In this document: positions 61,640 through 64,000 of the stretch, one piece after another | Numbering within the stretch: the stretch's first letter is position 1 | Layout of the letters: every line of letters begins with the position of its first letter | Source of the DNA: Gammaproteobacteria bacterium | GTDB lineage: Bacteria; Pseudomonadota; Gammaproteobacteria; Arenicellales; Poriferihabitantaceae | Direction of reading: 5' to 3' | Assembly (NCBI GenBank): GCA_028817405.1 | Contig: JAPPPS010000006.1 | Span: 1-64,000, forward strand | Length of the DNA stretch: 64,000 nucleotides | Made by a program: the position numbers and the translations under genes | Notes under the pieces: model-generated | Told to the model about the DNA's origin: nothing | Seen by the model: the letters and a program-made list of their open reading frames with translations, nothing else | Databases searched by the model: none

Positions 61640-62770
61640 TTGTCCGCGCTTGTTATAGTCGCGGGAATCGTGAATGTTATGCGTGACAAATCCACTGCAT
61701 CTGACGCGGCTGGCGGCAAGGGCGGCGACGGTTCTGGCGGCGGCGACTCGGCTGCCGGCGTCGACGCCACCGTCGGCGGCGCGTTTTTTCGGCGCGCTTT
61801 TTGTCTTGACGGGCGCGTGGCGGTGGTCACCGGCGCGTCATCGGGGTTGGGCGCGCACATGGCCGCGACTTTGGCGCGGGCCGGGTGCAAGGTGGCGCTG
61901 GCGGCGCGGCGCGCGGCGCGTCTGGAGGCGGTGGCCGAGTCCATCGCCGAGGTCATCGCCGACGCCACCGACACCGGCACCGTCGCCAACACCAACGCCA
62001 GCGCCAACACCAACACTGTCGCCAACGCCGGCACCGTCGCCAACGCCAACACCGTCGCCAACACCAACGCCGGCACCAACACCGGCGCCAACGCCACCGA
62101 CACCGGCGCGGCGGCCGACACTGGCACCGTCGCCGGCACCGGCACCGGCACCACCACCGCGGTCGAAAGCAACAGCCGCCTCTTGACGGTAACCATGGAT
62201 GTGCGCGAGCGCGATGCGGTGGAGGCGGCGTTTGCGCGCATCGACGCGCATTTCGGCCGCGTCGATATTCTGGTCAACAACGCCGGGGTGGCCGCGCCGC
62301 GGCGGTTCTTGGACATGAGCGAGGCCGAGTGGCAAGGCGTGGTGGACACCGATTTGAGCGCGGTGTGGCGGGTCGGCCAGGCGGCGGCGCGGCGGATGGT
62401 CGCGCAGGATTCCGGCGGCGCAATTATCAACATCGCCTCCATGCTTGGCGTCGGCGTGCAGCGCGGGCAGGCGAACTACGGCGCGGCCAAGGCCGGGGTG
62501 ATTCAACTCACGCGCAGCATGGCGTTGGAACTGGCGCGCCATGGGGTGCGCGTGAATGCGCTGGCGCCGGGCTATTTCGCCACCGAAATGAACCGCGAGT
62601 TTTTGGAAAGCGCGCGCGGCCGGGAATATGTCGCGGGGTTGTTGCCGGGCCGCGCCGGCCGCCTGCACGAACTGGACGGCGCGCTGTTGTTGTTGGCCAG
62701 CGACGCCGGCGGTTATATCAACGGCAGCGTGCTGAGCGTCGACGGTGGCGCGCTACTCGGCGGTTTGTGA
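61640..62770 (+). CDS. short-chain dehydrogenase/reductase (SDR)
   Basis: [64 protein letters not shown]. Thr/Ala/Asn-rich insertion at about 61955-62165. Exact start uncertain. Confidence 0.92.
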   Translation: MSALVIVAGIVNVMRDKSTASDAAGGKGGDGSGGGDSAAGVDATVGGAFFRRAFCLDGRVAVVTGASSGLGAHMAATLARAGCKVALAARRAARLEAVAESIAEVIADATDTGTVANTNASANTNTVANAGTVANANTVANTNAGTNTGANATDTGAAADTGTVAGTGTGTTTAVESNSRLLTVTMDVRERDAVEAAFARIDAHFGRVDILVNNAGVAAPRRFLDMSEAEWQGVVDTDLSAVWRVGQAAARRMVAQDSGGAIINIASMLGVGVQRGQANYGAAKAGVIQLTRSMALELARHGVRVNALAPGYFATEMNREFLESARGREYVAGLLPGRAGRLHELDGALLLLASDAGGYINGSVLSVDGGALLGGL

Positions 62771-62921
62771 TTGCGCCGGCGTTCAACCGCGGCCGGGGAA
62801 ACAGGGCGGCGACAACGATAACAACAACACGCGCGGCGGGAAAAATGACGCGAAAAAAACAACGCGAAAAAAACAACGCGGAAAAAACCACGCGACCGCG
62901 CGACAAAACCAAAAGAAAGGA

Positions 62922-63009
62922 TGGCGGAGAGCGAGGGATTCGAACCCCCGGACCTGTTACAGTCAACGGTTTTCAAGACCGCCGCATTCGACCGCTCTGC
63001 CAGCTCTCC
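62922..63009 (-). tRNA. tRNA-Ser (anticodon UGA)
   Basis: Reverse strand GGAGAGCTGGCAGAGCGGTCGAATGCGGCGGTCTTGAAAACCG...GGTTCGAATCCCTCGCTCTCCGCCA; class II variable arm, CCA encoded. Confidence 0.95.
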
Positions 63010-63174
63010 GGTGGCGCGCATCCGTGGGCGCGGATGCGCGGATTATAATCGAACCCCGAATCGGCGGCCCGGGCGGCCCCGGGCGAATCGGCGCAGGGCA
63101 AAACGCAGGGAAAAACCGCGGCGCGCGGCAACCCCGCCCGGCGCCGGTTCCGCCGCCGAGGTTCGCGCGCGCGG

Positions 63175-63549
63175 TTAACCGCAACCCCGGCAAGCGCGCT
63201 GGTCGCCGCTGATGTGGTCGCCCATGCCGGGGTAGTGAAGCGTGCCGCTGTTGTTCAGCATGGAGTTGATGCGCGCGCGCGCGGCGGCCGAGATGCAGCC
63301 GGCCGCTTGCACGCCGGCCAAGTCATCCTCGGTCAACTCTTCGCGGATTGTGTCCACCGCCATGTGGCAGGTGTCGGCGCGGTCGGTGACCACCTTGACG
63401 GCCACCGTCGCGGCGTCGCCGTCGGCCGGGGCGACGCCGAACGCGGCTAACGCTTCGGGGTCCAACTTGCGCAGTTTGGCGCGAAACGCCGGGTCAAACA
63501 TGGCCGCGCGCAGGGCGCGGGTGTCGGTCGGGTTGAGGGCGGTTTGCAT
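63175..63549 (-). CDS. NHLP-leader (nitrile hydratase-like leader) RiPP precursor peptide 1
   Basis: Leader DPAFRAKLRKLDPEALAAFGVAPADGDAATVAVKVVTDRADTCHMAVDTIREELTEDDLAGVQAAG; core CISAAARARINSMLNNSGTLHYPGMGDHISGDQRACRGCG. ATG at 63549. Confidence 0.85.
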   Translation of the reverse strand: MQTALNPTDTRALRAAMFDPAFRAKLRKLDPEALAAFGVAPADGDAATVAVKVVTDRADTCHMAVDTIREELTEDDLAGVQAAGCISAAARARINSMLNNSGTLHYPGMGDHISGDQRACRGCG

Positions 63550-63671
63550 GGTCTGATTCCTGGTTTGAATGACCGGCAAAGATAGCACAAATCCCCGCCG
63601 CCGGCGCGGACGCCGGAGCGGGGTTTGGGCCGGTTTTGGCTGGTTGGCGCGGCGCCGATTTGCGCAGCGCG

Positions 63672-63709
63672 GGGAATCTTGCGCGGCGCCGGGAATCTTG
63701 CGCGGCGCG
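63672..63709. repeat. 2 x 19-bp tandem repeat GGGAATCTTGCGCGGCGCS between RiPP precursor genes
   Basis: GGGAATCTTGCGCGGCGCC (63672-63690) followed by GGGAATCTTGCGCGGCGCG (63691-63709). Confidence 0.85.
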
Positions 63710-63773
63710 GGCCGGCCGGGCGCCGGCGCGCCGGGCGTTGCAACGGGGGGTGCGCCGGCGCGCCGGCCTCGGT

Positions 63774-64000
63774 TTAGCCGCCGCGGTCCTCGGATTGCGG
63801 ATGGCTGATGTGGTCGCCCATGCCGGGGTAAAACCAACTGTTTTTCATCTGCGCTTTCGCCCATTCCTGAGCCGCGCTGCCCGCGGCCGAGATGTTCTCC
63901 AAGTCGGCGGCGCTCAGGTTGTCCGGCAACTCGCGCGGCAGCGAGATGTGCAGCGTGTCGCTGCGGTCGGTGACCACCCGGATTTCCGGCTGGTGGTCTT
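63774..64000 (-). CDS. NHLP-leader RiPP precursor peptide 2 (partial, 5' end beyond window)
   Basis: Frame reads ...DHQPEIRVVTDRSDTLHISLPRELPDNLSAADLENISAAGSAAQEWAKAQMKNSWFYPGMGDHISHPQSEDRGG*; leader features plus the same YPGMGDHIS motif. Confidence 0.85.
   Translation of the reverse strand, partial: DHQPEIRVVTDRSDTLHISLPRELPDNLSAADLENISAAGSAAQEWAKAQMKNSWFYPGMGDHISHPQSEDRGG

Noticed and set aside
61955-62165. CRISPR-like or phage repeat
   Set aside because: Perfectly in frame within an SDR gene and composed of short degenerate hexamers without spacers.
62922-63009. tRNA-Ser as attachment site of a RiPP-carrying island
   Set aside because: The tRNA 3' end points away from the RiPP genes and no integrase or 3'-end direct repeat is visible, so an island boundary cannot be supported here.

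Overview
GC-rich bacterial chromosomal window, probably a (gamma)proteobacterium (inferred from UbiB/UbiJ/UbiE, LpxC and the dcw gene order). The core is a complete minus-strand dcw cluster: mraZ-rsmH-ftsL-ftsI-murE-murF-mraY-murD-ftsW-murG-murC-murB-ftsQ-ftsA-ftsZ-lpxC (26.5 to 7.7 kb). Other housekeeping genes: proA, nudC, a DUF721/DciA-like gene, hemW, ubiB/J/E, hemB, an adk-like gene, a DAHP synthase, sat, a yejBE-like permease pair, ggt, a DmdA-like gene and cysG. A tRNA-Ser(UGA) lies at 62.9 kb. Accessory material is concentrated at 0-3.4 kb (Sel1 and nuclease-like genes), 6.6-7.6 kb (Panacea/SocA toxin-antitoxin-like pair), 34.5-39.8 kb (Type II R-M, two HNH proteins and a GmrSD-like gene inserted between a DUF971 gene and hemB) and 44.9-48.7 kb (two tandem methyltransferase-nuclease fusions with swapped central domains, then a toxin-antitoxin pair). 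The strongest candidate for an undescribed system is at the right edge: two tandem NHLP-leader RiPP precursors that share an identical core motif, YPGMGDHIS, encoded by an identical 27-bp stretch; the second gene and any maturases run off the window. Two unusual genome-scale signals are also visible: in-frame simple-sequence insertions (GGTGAC/GCCACC-type) in loops of many conserved enzymes, and a dispersed repeat family, one copy of which appears to be read in frame inside hemW.
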